Shown here in pieces: positions 40,684 to 53,340 of a stretch of 64,000 nt of DNA (the stretch's first letter is position 1; every line of letters starts with the position of its first letter). The notes beneath the pieces are model-generated. The model was given only the letters and a program-made list of their open reading frames with translations, was not told the origin of the DNA and did no database searches. Origin of the DNA: Protopterus annectens (lineage: Eukaryota; Chordata; Ceratodontiformes; Protopteridae); contig NC_056732.1 in the NCBI RefSeq assembly GCF_019279795.1, forward strand, positions 183,115,677 to 183,179,676. Reading direction: 5' to 3'. The position numbers and the translations under genes are program-made.

Positions 40684-41013
40684 GGGTTGCCACCTTTTCA
40701 AATGGCCAAAGTGGGACATTTTTAGTAGAAACGCCAGATTTTGCATGCCAACACATACCCACGGCCAGTACAAAGGACAGCGATTCACTTTTTTGACGGA
40801 ATACAAAGCTGTAGCATTACAGTTGCTTATTCTGTTTATTATCATATTTAGATGTTTCTTCTACAAAATAACTGTTTTCTGCAACTAATAAAGTAATTAT
40901 GGGAAATGGTTTTGTCCTACAATCTCAGGACATTTGCCATTTTGTCAATGTTTTGCAGGACACAACTGCCCAAAGGTGGACTGTCCTCACAATGTGGGAC
41001 AGGTGGTGACCCT
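40684..41013 (-). repeat. 335-bp MITE-like repeat, copy 4 (inverted)
   Basis: Reverse orientation to copies 1-3: begins GGGTTGCCACCTTTTCAAAT, contains CAGGACACAACTGCCCAAAG, and ends TGGGACAGGTGGTGACCCT. GTA precedes and AC follows, so the full inverted end may be TAGGGTNNCCACCT. Confidence 0.72.
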
Positions 41014-41629
41014 ACACATATCCCGCTACTGTACCGTGGACTGGTGACCATCCCGACACGCGGATATGTATTGATGCAGGTTAACATTTCCATGGCTGGC
41101 GTTACCTGCCCTGCCCACCCTCCAGGATGATCGGGTTGTCGGTCACTATGTTTAATATGTGGTGATTTCGTCTTACTTATCTGTGAACTTGCATCCCTGG
41201 GTTCCATATTACCCTGTTGTACTTTCTATCTGTGTATGCGTATATATATTTCTACATGTGTACTGATATGTATTTCCGTATCTGTGTATGCACATGCGTA
41301 CATGTGTGGTCGACTTGCGGCGATAGTGGCAGCATAGGGCTACGCCGTGTGCTGTTGAACCGGCGTGCGTTGAGGTGTTGGCGTTCCATGCTCTGCTGGC
41401 TATTGGGTGTGCAGTGTTTGGCCGGTGCCTTTGTTGGAGTCACACATACGTCCGCACATACGGTACACATTACGGGCGGACATGTTTGTGTGGCGTCCAT
41501 TTTACTGTGTGTGCAGGTCAGGAGGTGTCAGTCCATGGGGCCTACACTGTCAAAGTATGTGCTATGCATTCCCTCTTTGCCAGGGCGTAGGCATATTGGG
41601 TACGCCTCTGTCTACCTACTGGGGCTGGC
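41014..41629. other. Region downstream of the HARBI1-like gene
   Basis: Minus-strand 3' flank of the nuclease gene. No recognised feature; T/G-rich on the plus strand. Confidence 0.3.
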
Positions 41630-42692
41630 TCAGTGTGTCCGTGGCGCGCCGCCCTGTGCCTGTGCTTGCCCTGGCAGTTGTGGCGGGCTTGGTGGCCCTC
41701 CGGCATTATGTCCCTGCAGCAGCTGTTTCCGCAGAATCATATTGTGTAGCATACAACATACTATGAATATGTGGGCACTTGTGCCTGGAGAGTACTGCAA
41801 GGCTCCACCGGATGTATCCAAGCACCGGAACCGTGATTTCAAGATCCCACACGCTCTATGATTATTCTCGTTTGTGCGTGTGCCTCATTATGGCGTTCTT
41901 GCATGTGTGTGTGTGCATTTCTGATGGGTGTCATCAACCACGGCTCCAGTGCGTAGCCAGCATCCCCCACAAGGTGACCTTGTGTGATGTCCCCACTGGC
42001 GAATACCTGATACAGCTGTGAGGCATGCCAGATATGGGAGTCGTGGTAGCTTCCAGGGCTGCCAGCACACACATCCATGATAATGCCCTGCGCATTGCAC
42101 ACGACCTGGCAATTGATGGAGGGGTATCCCTTGCGGTTTATGTAGCGTCTACCCTGCTCCCCAGGTGGTGACTTGATTTCTATGTGCGTACAGTCTATCG
42201 CACCCAGGACCTCCGGTATTGTGCCACACGGTGGAAGCGGCGCATATTGCTAGCCAACTCCTCCTGAGATGTGGGGAACTTTATGTGCTCATGGGCATGT
42301 GGTAACATGGCATCCAGGAACTGGTGTAGTACCCTGGATGCTGATGCCTGTGAGATGCCCATTATGTCCCCGGTGGGCCTTTGAAAGGTACCTGTAGCCA
42401 GTATTCGCAAGCTCACACATACCTTTGTGTCCACTGGGATGGGCTCCCCTCTGTTGTCTCTTGTTCTCAGGCGCAGCTGGCACAGCTCCACTATTTGCTG
42501 TAACGTGTCCCTGTCCACCCTGTAGCGCTCTACTATCTCCAGGTCTCGCAGCCCCTGGTAGGTCACCCTTGGTCTGAACACTCTCCTTCTCCTGTGAGGC
42601 CTACGGTAGTTGTCGGCACCACCCTCCGCAACTCCGTCTGTCTCTGCCACATACCTATGCATCACGGCCCCGGCGGCACCCAGCATATACAT
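41630..42692 (-). pseudogene. HARBI1-like Harbinger transposase (DDE nuclease), frameshifted
   Basis: From ATG at 42692, the N-terminal helical part carries RPRVTYQGLRDLEIVERYRV and a helix-turn-helix-like segment ending LATGTFQRPTGDIMGISQAS, close in pattern to HARBI1. A one-base shift near 42238 moves the frame to GTIPEVLGAIDCTHIEIKSP (first catalytic Asp). Then follow NRKGYPSINCQVVCNAQG, DVCAGSPGSYHDSHIW, and GHLVGDAGYALEPWLMTP (second Asp). The catalytic Glu is in RIIIER, where a second shift (about 41858) leads into GILKSRFRCL and a helix with CCMLHNMIL; the stop is at about 41630. All three acidic residues are present, and repairing two indels would be needed for a full protein (about 350 codons, typical length). 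The frameshifts may be real decay or long-read errors. Confidence 0.85.
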
Positions 42693-44106
42693 GTTAAAAG
42701 TTCCCCGTCTGTTTACACCCTACGGTGCGGCGTTTGGGAAATCATGCTGTGTGTTGTGCGCATTCACATTTATTACTGTTGTGCTGTATACCCGGTGAAG
42801 TCATTGGGTGTGTCTGTGCGGCCCTATCCATGGATTATTTCCATGGTTTTACGCTTGCAGCTGCAACGGTACTGCCTGTAGTGTTACATTACAGTTGCCT
42901 GCATTGCCTTCGCCTGGCATCTTACATTACTGCATCCTGCAGGCACATGGCGTATGATGCATTTTATCTGCAGCCGCAGTTATGCTACCTCTGTACTTGG
43001 CTGTGCTATTTCGGTTCTTTGCTCTTTGCATTTCTACTACATCCCCTATTATCTTTGCTCTCATATGCCTCCCCTTTCCCGTTCTGCAGGAGTCTGCATG
43101 CAGACTTATCAGCTGCCGGCGTTTGCCCTTCCTGCATTGATTGGTGTTAATTGCTCGTTACGGATACATTTACACTGCTTCCGCATTTCCTCGTATTCTC
43201 CGCATTACCTTCCTATATCCCTGGTTGTTGCCGGTGAGGCCGTCACATGACTGGTTTCGAACGTAGTCATCCTCGTGCACATGCATTTGTATGCGCATTC
43301 TGTACTGTCAGCGCATCTATTTCCTAACACGCCAGTCCTGATGCTGTGATGTGCATTGTACAGCCCAGATTTGCTGTCCTCCAATATCCTTCCTCCTACA
43401 GTGGCACACCCTGTGTGGTTGACATGTATCTCGTGTAGGCCACTCCTCGGTGTCGCATCGCCACGCCGCTTGCTCCATCCTTACGCTGGCGCTGTTTTGC
43501 GATTCACTATTATCTGCCTCATTTGCATGGAATTGACTACTAATACCTGGTTACGGCGCCGGACACCGCCTCCACTCCTTGACAACCATTGCGCTGGGGT
43601 TGCAGCTTTACATACATACTATGGTGTGTGGTGGCTGTGCAGCTGATTTGTGTTCTAATGCTCTTTTCGGACATTATCATATTATTTCATTGCTTTACAA
43701 CTTCTGTGCACACATCCCGGGTCTGCTGTTCTTTCTACGCGTGCCATTTATGTCATTTTTACATTTTGTGCATATTTTCTTTGGACATTCTCGGTGCCTT
43801 TCCACATTGGCATATTGCACCTATATGATACCTGACTTTGACAGCCTTCCGTTACTCCTCCGGTATGTTTGGGTAAATGTAAACCGCTTTTTGGTTTACA
43901 TTGCCGTCTTTACGCTTACGCCTGCGCCACTCGTGGATCGCTATTTGCCCTCATTTGCATGGTGCAATACCGCACACAGTGTGTTTTGCATACCTACGCC
44001 GGGGGCGGGCACGGTCCGGCGCACGCCGGTAGTGCACGTGGAATTCATTCATACCTGAATCGCTAAGCAGCCATATTTGGCGTTATAACGCCGACGCTAT
44101 GCTGGC
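42693..44106. other. 5' flank of the transposase gene, subterminal region
   Basis: Between the transposase start and the right terminal repeat. T/C-rich on the plus strand with CpG retained. Contains GC palindromes near the end (GGCGTTATAACGCC at 44078-44091, GCGCACGCCGG near 44019) that could bind the Myb-like protein. Long open frames on the plus strand here have no recognisable motif. Confidence 0.35.
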
Positions 44107-44135
44107 ACCTGGCGCAAGGTTCATGAATCCCGGGG
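44107..44135 (-). repeat. Right terminal inverted repeat of the giant Harbinger
   Basis: Ends TTCATGAATCCCGGGG, the exact inverse of the first 16 bases of the element, followed by ATT (44136-44138) matching the ATT before the left end. Confidence 0.88.
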
Positions 44136-44138
44136 ATT

Positions 44139-46990
44139 ATCTTAGAACAAAAGGTTTGTGGCAGCACTAGGCAATAATAACTTTTCCAGACTTACTCTCA
44201 CTAGCACACCCGATACTTTCCCTCGTGAATTGACCCTAATTATATTATAATAATAATAAAACCATAAATGCCCATCTGGATTAAAAATGATTGGTCAATT
44301 CATTTTAGAGCTGTATGCTTCATTGTTTTTATAAACTCACTGTTTGGCACTACTGAAAACATTATAGCTTAGTTTTTATATTTGTTGCCTACAGAAATGT
44401 TAAGATATTGCTTAAAGAGTCCAAATTAACTCTACAATTGTGGAAATATTTTAGAATGAACTACAATATCTTGTTTATGGGTAATTGCGTCAATTTAAAG
44501 ACAGAATGCTTGCTTTAACAGGTTGATAAATATAACTCTTCAAAATGAAATGGAAGAAATAAAGAACCATCTTATTTAATGATATCCATGGAATTGTTAT
44601 TAGTTTACTCAGTACAGCATAACTTACTTTGTAACCATCTGTATAACTAATCTATTTGAGATAAAATGGTGGGCAGTATATAGAGTCACCTTTCTTGTAA
44701 ATTCCCAGCACTACAATATTTTACACAATTCAAAATAAATAGATTTTAGTTTTAGGCATAATCAAAACTGCTAATGTGAATACATTGCAAGTTTCAGTAT
44801 GCCATATATTCATTGCACTAACACAGAGTTATTTAATCATTCCTTCACACCATGAGAAAGTTATTATGACTTTACAGCACACTCTAACAATGTATTTATG
44901 TTTGTCATGTAGATTATTGCTGACCCCATACTCAGACCAGATTGTAGATGCACTTTATAAATCCCTTTGTTTACATAACAAATGAGTAAGATATATAAAT
45001 TATTACCTTTAAGAGATATAAATTATTACCTTCTGGGTACGAGTCACTTACAAGGAAGAACAGTAAGATATATAAATTATTATCTTCTGGGTACGAGTCA
45101 CTTACAAGGAAGAACACAGATCAGCCACTCAGTACCACTAGTAACATTCCTCTTTAGAAGGAGGTAAAAGAAAAACAAAATGAAAGAAAGGGCACATGTA
45201 AGGCAGTTTCCATGTGAAATGCTCCTCCATTTTCTCCTCTTTATTTCCAGTGTGGACTCTGTTTGTTTGAACTCACCTCTCCATGCAACCATTGAAGTGC
45301 ATATAAACATACTAGTAACACCTTCAGAGTCATTGTATGGCCTCCAGCAAAGGAGCATAACTGCTTTATGACTTTGAAGACAGCTTAACCTACCTGTTAA
45401 GGAATGGACTAGCTAGCTACTATGCATAGCAATACATAAACTCAATGCCTACAGTACTTCTTAACTTAAGGTTGTGGCCTTTACACATTATGTGTTTGAC
45501 TGCAGCCAAGAAGGAACAGCTATGTGATGCTTAGAAAGAATTTAAAAGCTGACAAAGAAATCTCCACTTCATGCCATAGGACTTGGTCGCTGCTGTTTTC
45601 CTAAGTTCAACAGGCAGAACAGTTAAGTCCATTTAGGAAAACGCTAACTGAATACAGGAGTGGAAGATCTGCTTATGAATGCAGACATTACTGCCTTTAT
45701 CTATCTCTCTAGGGGCTACTGACTAGGCATCTTTAACCATGGTCATAAGCTATGTATTGTTACTGTTCTCAACTAAATTAGGTAATAGATACTAAAATGA
45801 CTGTAAACAGATCAAATGAGCATTATCTTCCTCGGTCCCATTTTCACAGCTTTGCACACTGTTTGATGTATATTTTGTCTACTCTAGTATAGTTTGAACA
45901 GATTATTTATTGTTTGATTTAAAATCTATGTGATATTCAGTTTTAATACATTACAAAGAGCAAACAACTAAGACTCCGTGTAGCTAGCTTTTGACCTCTT
46001 GAGTATTTTAAATTATAAGTACCAGTGTTTAACATTCTGCCAATGTCTGCTGCTCAGTCCACAGTGATCCAACATGGTGCATATACTATCAAATGCTTAA
46101 ATCTCACATGTTATAGAACATACTTATTGTGCAAAATGTTTTTATTTTCAAGCTAATGGCTAATTTTACAGGAAAGACATTTGCTCAACTTTGCAATTTT
46201 AGTAGATATTTCTTATTTCTTTTTCAACTATCTGTACATTTTTTCTTATTCTTCTTACATATGTGTTCATATTTTCAAACGTTTCGTTGCTGGGACCTTA
46301 GTATAGGAGAGGCATTTATACACTGAATGTTCACTGACTATTATTATCTTAAAAGCAAGCTTGGTAAGAATGGCATCCTTTACATGAGACATTTCACAGC
46401 AGAGACACAGGCTGAGTTTGCAGGAATGACATCTGATTGGCTTTGCAATTTAAACAGTTTTTCCCCCTGTTGTTGATCTCTTAATGCATTTACATTTAGT
46501 TTTTAGTGAATTTTACTATTTTCAAACATCACAGTTGTTGTTACCTTAGTGTGGCTGTACCAGGTTTTTCTGACTGATCACTTATTGCCACTGTCAGAGC
46601 TTGTAGCTCATTATGAGTGCTAGTGGGCAAGCAGGGCACGTGCGTAGGATGCAAAAGTGCAAACATCAGCATTTACTACATTAGATTGTATGACTAAAGT
46701 AGTAACCAGGACTTCGAAGGCTGAATTGTTTTAAATTAAACAATTTCAGCAAAGGTATTCCTTTTAGACTTTCTTATTATTGCCTTGGAGCATTCTGCTA
46801 ACCAAATAAGTTGACCAAAACATTGCATGTGCATACACTAATTTGACTGATGTAAGCTTTGGTCGCCATTAGTCAGATGTCTGTGTTTTATTGTAAGTTT
46901 CATAATAATGTTGAAAAGTCATCTGTGGTAGAAATGCAGCTATATAGCTTGCCTTAATTAATATAGATTTTTTTGGCATACTTTTCAAAG
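44139..46990. other. Unassigned AT-rich flank with a 54-bp tandem duplication
   Basis: No gene or known repeat recognised. A clear tandem duplication lies at about 45010-45118: ATATAAATTATTA(C/T)CTTCTGGG through CGAGTCACTTACAAGGAAGA occurs twice with a 54-55-bp period, and a shorter ATATAAATTATTACC precedes it at 44993. Confidence 0.5.
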
Positions 46991-47019
46991 CACAACTTTT
47001 TGTTTTCTATATTTGCTTT

Positions 47020-48620
47020 AAGGGAATTTAAAACAAAATAAAAATGATACACTTATAAAACTTTCTGATAAAGGTAAAATATTGTTATCTTCAATAGACA
47101 ACAGCATTATAAAACATATATGAATCCATTGCAAGATGTTGTTGTTGTGAATTTTGGCTTCAGGGGTCGCCACAGTGGAACTCTGGTCCGCTAATGTTTG
47201 GTAGTGGATTTTTACGTGCCGAGTTACCAGCCCTGATGCACAACCTTCAATGAAGGCACACCCATTCACGCATGCCTCCACACAGAAGATGCTCTAGCTG
47301 AAAATTGAACACGACAACGTCTTGCTGTGAGGCGACAGCGCAACCGCAGCACCACTACCGCGGAACATTGCAAGATACTCAGACTTATCAGGTTGTTACT
47401 TTTAATGTCTTAGATGATTTAATTGATGGAATTGCATCTTTTATTCAATAAGGGTGCTTGTTTAAGATATTTTTGGAGAAGGTTATGTCCTGGCCTGTTT
47501 TTCATTGCATCCCAAAAATTCATAAAAATATTTTAGATCCCACTGTATACCCTCTAGTGTCCAGTTATCATAGTGTTTTGGATAAATTAGGGCATATAAT
47601 TAGCAATCATTTAATGAACCAATGCTCTTTATTCTTAAAATTACAACATTTCAAGAAGAATTCTGGCATGTAATGGTTGGCAGTGGATGTTCAAAGTTTA
47701 TTCTCCAATATAAAGCATCATGAGATTATAGACACCTTACATTATTTTTGGAAGATTCCCCTTGGCTTATTATATTATTGAACTAACAAATTTTTATTTG
47801 AAAAATGCTTTCTTTTACTTTTAATAGAGCTATTTTTCAATTAATTGTTATGGTTATTGGGGCTTTTTTCCCAGCCTATGCCAATCATTTGATTGGTAGT
47901 TTTGAAGCTGTTTTGAAGCTGAATGCATTTATAATTCAGAATTTCATTTTAGATATATTCCTACGTGTTATCGTTATATAGATGATCTTATTTTGTTATG
48001 GAAGTTTAGGCACAGTTTCTGAACTGAAAGCTTATTTAAATAACAATAGGTTTGGTTTAAAGTTCATGGAGGAGTGGAATAAATCTGAAATAAAGTTTTT
48101 AGATGTAACTCTGTTGGTTGCTTATGATAATTGTATTCATTCAAGATTATTCAGAGAGTCTATAGACAATATTAATTATTTCATGCTAGTAGTTTCCACT
48201 ACCTCCATTTGATAGATGTTTTCCCTTATGGAGAAATGCTTTTTAGAAAAAATGTGTCGTAGGAGAGGATTTTCTTTCTGAGCCTCAGAAAATTATGACT
48301 CTGTTTTCTAATCATAGTTATTTTGATTATAGTACTTATGTCTTACAATAAAATTCCTCTTATGTAGTCATTGTTCATCACTGAAGAATAATTATTTGAA
48401 TCCTGTTTGCCATTATATTAAGTTTGGTGATGATGCTAAGGCTTTATATAATAAACATCCATTATTTTTTTGTTCTGGAATATAATATTTTGACAGATAA
48501 TTTTATGGAGACGATTAAGAAAACTTGGAGTATTTGTTTACAAGATATATTTTTAAGTCTGATTTATGCAATTCTCCTTATTTTTGTTTCTATACAGGAA
48601 GAAACCTTTCTGATTTATTA
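47020..48620 (+). pseudogene. PLE-C: Penelope-like reverse transcriptase, decayed and interrupted
   Basis: Plus-strand landmarks in order: LIKLSDKGKILL (about 47070-47105), the SINE insertion, VFHCIPKIHKN...PLVSSYHSVLDKLGHIISNHL (about 47488-47615; finger motif of PLE RTs), LAVDVQSLFSNIKHHEIIDTL (about 47676-47735; palm Asp present), a degraded AMGxxxAPxYAN segment (about 47850-47890), then RYIDDLI (about 47970; PLEs use YIDD-like motifs). The RT tail continues (FGLKFMEEWNKSEIKFLDVTLL) to PYFCFYTGRNLSDLLLQ at 48565-48620, the start of the RT-endonuclease linker, where a Tc1 element sits. Stops and frameshifts are common. No GIY-YIG end was recognised beyond the Tc1. Confidence 0.75.
47138..47365 (-). 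mobile_element. tRNA-derived SINE inserted in PLE-C
   Basis: CATTGCAAGAT occurs on both sides (47127-47137 and 47366-47376), a perfect 11-bp target duplication. On the minus strand the body begins with a tRNA-like head (box A-like TGCGGTTGCGCTGTCGCC, box B-like GTGTTCAATTTTCA) and ends with a GTTGTTGTTG-complement tail (CAACAACAAC). The sequence is CpG-rich compared with its surroundings, so it is fairly young. The family name is not known to me. Confidence 0.85.
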
Positions 48621-48623
48621 TTA

Positions 48624-50046
48624 CAGTGGATATAAAAAGTGCACACACCCCTGTTAAAATGCCAGACTTTTGTGATTTGAAAAAATGAGACCACAATAAA
48701 TAATTTCAAAACTTTTCCCACATTTAATGTAACCTATAACCTATATAATTCAATTGAAAAACAAACAAATTTGTTAGGGGAAAGATATAAAAAATAAAAA
48801 ATGCACAACAAGCTGGTTGACATTTACTTAGTTGCCTGCTAAAGCAAAAGCCACGGTTCACAGAGAGCTTACAAGGCATCAAAGGGATCTCACTGTTGAA
48901 AGGTATCAGTCAGGAGAAGGGTACAAAAACATTTCTACAGCATTGGATATGCCATGGAACACAGTGAAGACAGTCATCAAAAAGTGGAGAAAATATGGGA
49001 CAACAGTGACATTGCAAAGAACTGGATGTCCCTCCAAAACTGATGAAAAGACAAGACAAAAACTGGTCAGGGAGGTTGCCAAGTTACCTACAGCAACACT
49101 GAAGGAGCTGCAAGAATTTCTGGCAAGTACTGGATGTGTACTACCTGTGACTACAATCTCCAGTATTCTCCATATGCCTCGACTATGGGGTAGGGTTGCA
49201 AGACGGAAGCCTTTTCTTACACAGAAAAACATCCAGGCCCGGTTAAAATTTGCAAAGCAATATGTCAAGTCTCCCCAAAGCATGTGGGAAAATGTGTTAT
49301 GGTCTGATGAGACCAAGGCTGAACTTTTTGGCCACAATTCCAAAAGGTACGTTTGGCACACAAACAACACTTTGCATCACCAAAAGAACACCATCCCCAC
49401 TGTGAAGCATGGTGGTGGCAGTATCATGCTTTGGGGTTGCTTTTCTTCAGCTGGAACTGGGGCTTTAGCCAAATTGGTGGAAATTATGAACAGTTCCAAA
49501 TACCAGTCATTTTGGCCCAAAACCTTCAGGTATCTGCTAGAAAGCTGAAGATGAAGAGGAATTTCACCTTTCAACACGACAATGACCCCAAGCATACATC
49601 CAAATCAACAAAAGAATGGCATCACCAGATAAAAATTTAAGTTTTGTAATGGCCCAGCCAGAACTCAGAGCTAAATCCAATAGAAAATCTATGGGGTGAC
49701 CTGAAGAGGGCTGTACACAAGACATGCCCTCACAATCTGACAGATTTGGAGTGCTTTTGCAAGGAAGAGTGGGCAGATATTGTGCCATGCTGATAGGCTT
49801 CTACCCAAGAAGACTGAATGCTGTAATTAAATCAAAAGTTGCTTCAACAAAGTATTAGTTTAAGGGTGTACACACTTATGCAACCAGGTTATTGTATGTT
49901 TTTTATTTTTTATATTTTTTTCTCTAACAGATATGTTTGTTTTTCAATTGAAATGTACAGGTTATAGGTCACATTAAAGGTGGGAAAAGTTTTGAATGAT
50001 TTATTGTGGTCTCATTTTTTTATATCACAAAAACCTGGCATTTTAA
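48624..50046 (+). mobile_element. Tc1/mariner-like transposon, right end truncated
   Basis: The left inverted repeat starts CAGTGGATATAAAAAGTGCA after TA (48622-48623). The right side carries its inverse from about 49865 to 50046 (GTGTACACACTTATGCAACC ... CCTGGCATTTTAA) but stops about 30 bases short of the matching tip, so the right tip and second TA are lost. The inverted repeats are about 180-200 bp, as in the long-repeat Tc1 family of fishes and amphibians. Its target is the linker region of PLE-C, making it younger than that PLE. Confidence 0.9.
48832..49830 (+). pseudogene. Tc1-like transposase, frameshifted
   Basis: Reads with a paired helix-turn-helix (RHQRDLTVERYQSGEGYKNI...TVKTVIKKW, then GCPSKTDEKTRQKLVREV), GRVARRKPFLT, and the catalytic core: first Asp in [13 protein letters not shown], then [14 protein letters not shown] frameshift near 49508 moves into LAQNLQ...[11 protein letters not shown] (second Asp), and a further change is needed to reach [16 protein letters not shown] (catalytic Glu, DD34E spacing) at about 49670-49720. 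There is no ATG at the expected start (CTG at 48832). Order and motifs are those of a ~340-residue Tc1 transposase; the gene is inactive. Confidence 0.9.
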
Positions 50047-52950
50047 AAGCTTAACGTCCTTCCACACAATGTGCAACTGCATTTATGTCTATACTGTGCT
50101 AAGCGAATGTAAATGTGATAGGAATGCCAGCTCCAAGATATCAGTAAAGTCAGACCCTACACAGACATGGCCAACGGGAGTGTGCAACAACACCATTTTC
50201 TAAAGAGAATGTGAAGGAACAGCAGAATCCAGAAGCCACATATCTCCCCAGACAGTGATGAGTACAATACACTGCAGCACAGGCAAAATGGCAATATCTA
50301 GTCCAGAGATATGCAACTTGATGAGCACAGAGTGATCATCTGATGTCACATACAGCCTCCACACTCGTGTGATGCATGCAGTGCAAATATTAGGCTATAC
50401 TGGTTAGTGCATGGCCGAGCCTCACCATGCATCACACATTCCTACAATTGCCACACAGTAGAGAGAGTGGGGTAGATCACAGTCATCTTCATTTGTATAG
50501 GTGGCTAGAGACAAAATGACATACGTCTGTCTGCACATATTGGCTGGGGTCGTATTCCTGCATTCCATTTTCCCTTTCCCTCTTTACTTTTTTTTCTAAA
50601 ATAAAGAAAAAGTAGTGCCTGTTCCCAAAAAAAAAAATGTCCCTCCCTCCACTCCTTTATACACACTATATGAAAACAGAATGACACAGGAATGCAGACA
50701 TGATATATTACCTTTTATTGGACCAATATAGGTTTTTCAGTTAGTCGAACTTAACAAATGCTAGCTCAGAAGTTCAAGTAATTACAAAACCTCTTTTTGT
50801 CCACTAAAAGGTCCTATATCACATCTCTGTTCCAGTGTCTTTGTGTTTTCTGTTCATGGACCAAAATGGTATTTCTTAATTTTCTTCCTCAAACACTCCT
50901 GTATGCTTTCCTTACCTTCTGCTTGCTTTTCCTCTTTTCCTACTTTGCGGTGCACACATTATTCATTATTTTTACAAATCCAACAAGTTTCCACATATAC
51001 GGACATCATAGCAGTGCAGCTGCACATAATATATGGCTACTTATCAGTCTGTGGCGTATGGTACTATGCAGCTGAGGGTCATGGTAACATGCACAGCCTA
51101 GCTATAACAGGAGCTGCTTTATATACAGCCACAGCATATGAGGTTACATGTTCTGTTCTTGCATGTTCATGCTATGTACTGTGTGGCCTCTCTTGAACTG
51201 TTTACTGCAATTTTGGGTAAACATTTCACTGCACAGCTTTACCTGCCTGCATGGTTGTATTACACAGATACTTGCCTGGTTCATTTATACAACATTGAGT
51301 ACAGCTAGCTGCCAATAAACTGTACTTGCTTTTATTTGGATATTTAGTTTCTTGTTCTGATGTTGCGTATTGCTGCTTAGCTGTGCAAGGCTTGCACAAC
51401 CGTGCAATGCATCTCTACCAGACCAAACCAGGATCTTCAGTGAAATATAACTGCTATCATATACAGATGATGTTTCTCCATAATATGGGATGATTATCTG
51501 GATTTTTCTAGAATCCAATCCAATTTTTCATGCAGATATTTGTTCAATTTAACAGAGCTTTTCACCAGTTTTTAATAGTTTCAGAACCACATGTTTACAT
51601 TCGCTGTATAAGCTGGACTGCTTTTCTTATTTCCATCATACTCTTAATTTCTTCCTACCAATTAACCAACCCAACATAAAATGAATGCAAGCCTGTTCAT
51701 TGGAACAGTCTTTACTGAGTTAACAAATACATTTCTATGGTTTTGTCCCCACTGTTTGCCATTCATTGAGCCTACCATGGGTAATATATGTTTTGCTACC
51801 ATTAAGGCAGTATCTAGTTGTGAAAGATGATCATTCAGGCAACCTTCAGGGTTTTTTTCTGATTAATGACCCCAGTGGCTGACATTCATGCTTGCTTATA
51901 CAAGGGCTTATATTGCATTCGGTACTGTTGTGCCATGCATGTTCATGCACATGCCCCCTGAAGGTCAAAGAATATCAAATCTTGACAAAATCAAGACTTC
52001 CCAGAGATAGATACTATCTGCTGTGCTGTTGACTTGGTCACCATGATAGCCTCAAAGGTGTCCACCTTCATAAGTAAACAGTTGTCCATAGACAGTGGCA
52101 CTACACAATCCTAGGTACAGATTAACTGCAAATTAAAGTAAAGCAAGGTTTGAGGCCTTTCATACTGCAGTGTGATTCAAGGAAATACCACCAAACTGAC
52201 ACATTATGGACCTTCTGATTCTTCCTCGTTTTCTCTGTTTTTTTATTTTTGAGTTCATTCTCTGAAGTTTTACCAAGTGAAACAAGCCATTCAAAGCCTC
52301 ATAATAGCAAAACAAACAAACAATGCCTAGTGGCAACCCCCCCCCCACACCCTTATGGGGAAGACTCCTCTCCTAAATCCCCCTTTCTTATATTTACTAA
52401 TTCCATGGTCACATGATCAAGGAGAGTAAAGAACAGACTCAAAAGTATGAGCCAGTGCTGGTGTCTTAATAGGTACTGCATCACCAGTGATTAACTACAT
52501 AAAACGTGATCAGTCAGTCCCACGCCTTTGAGTGGAAATGGATGAGTTTAAACATATCCATTTTATACTCGTGTAAGGGAAATCCTGTTGGAATCAGTAT
52601 GAATATTATAAAGTTAACGTTGCTCTCTACTTACAACTCCTTTCCATCTTCACACATATAATATACACAAAATATAGAAACATCTGCAAGTTTTTATACC
52701 ATCTCACAACTCTCACCTGAGGCAAGAATACATATTGCTAAAGGGAAAGATATGCAGCAGATGAAGTATGAACAGACATTTATAAAGCTCAAGATGAGGA
52801 AAGAGAACAGATATATTTTAAAACCAAAAGATGAGGATGGAATTGAATTGAATTGAAAGCAGAGAAGGATAGATACCGAAGGTATGATAGGTAATTGTTT
52901 ATGAGAAGTTAAATTTCTATAGAAGCTGCAAGGACAAATTAAGAAAGGAC
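50047..52950. other. Unassigned AT-rich sequence
   Basis: About 2.9 kb without a recognised gene or element. A-runs at 50626-50637 and C-runs near 52339 are simple sequence. Any remaining PLE-C endonuclease sequence right of the Tc1 could not be recognised. Confidence 0.45.
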
Positions 52951-52954
52951 AGGG

Positions 52955-53218
52955 GGAGATGGCATGGCTCAGAGGAAGGCTACCCTCTCTCATCATCATC
53001 AGCTCCCTTTTTCCCATTTTTCTACATGGTGTTGGGGTATCATGTTAACTGTCGCCATCTCTCTTGATTCAGTGCCACACTCCTGCCTTCTTCAACACTC
53101 ATGCTTGGCTGTTGCAGGTCTTCTTTCACATAATCCATCCACCTCTTTGTTGGATGTCCTCATTTCCTCTTGCCTTTGTCCTGTCTGTCCCAAGAACATC
53201 CTCTATGTCCCCTGAAAA
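52955..53218 (-). pseudogene. RTE-like LINE, C-terminal tail and 3' end
   Basis: Minus-strand translation gives the degraded tail typical of these LINEs: GNEDIQQRGGWIM (an RGRPKKRWID-type block), KKTCNSQA, a W/R-rich stretch and PTPCRKMGKRELMMM, with the 3' end in TGATGATGATGA (about 52990-53003). Only the last ~85 residues remain, as in a 5'-truncated insertion. Assignment rests on pattern similarity to RTE-type C-termini. Confidence 0.5.
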
Positions 53219-53250
53219 ACATGTAAGGTTCCTAAATGTGTTTAATAATA

Positions 53251-53290
53251 AGACGTCCCAAGGTAGGGACAAAAGCGTTGGGGACACCAT
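53251..53290 (+). other. Hairpin resembling a PLE 3'-UTR motif
   Basis: GTCCC (53255-53259) pairs with GGGAC (53266-53270), followed by AAAAGCGTTGGGGACACC. The stem followed by AAAAGC resembles the stem-GAAAGC arrangement at 55577-55613. It lies 70 bp before the first pseudo-LTR of PLE-D. Confidence 0.3.
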
Positions 53291-53340
53291 TTGCCTACTG
53301 TTTGTAGAACTTTCATGTCTGGTTTTCAGCAGTGTTGAAA

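Noticed and set aside
43579-44058. A 159-codon plus-strand frame near the right end of the Harbinger
   Set aside because: T/C-rich sequence, hydrophobic low-information translation, no homologous motif, and it lies in the 5' flank of the minus-strand transposase.
47138-47365. A functional tRNA gene
   Set aside because: The tRNA-like head is degenerate and followed by a SINE body and tail within a target duplication.
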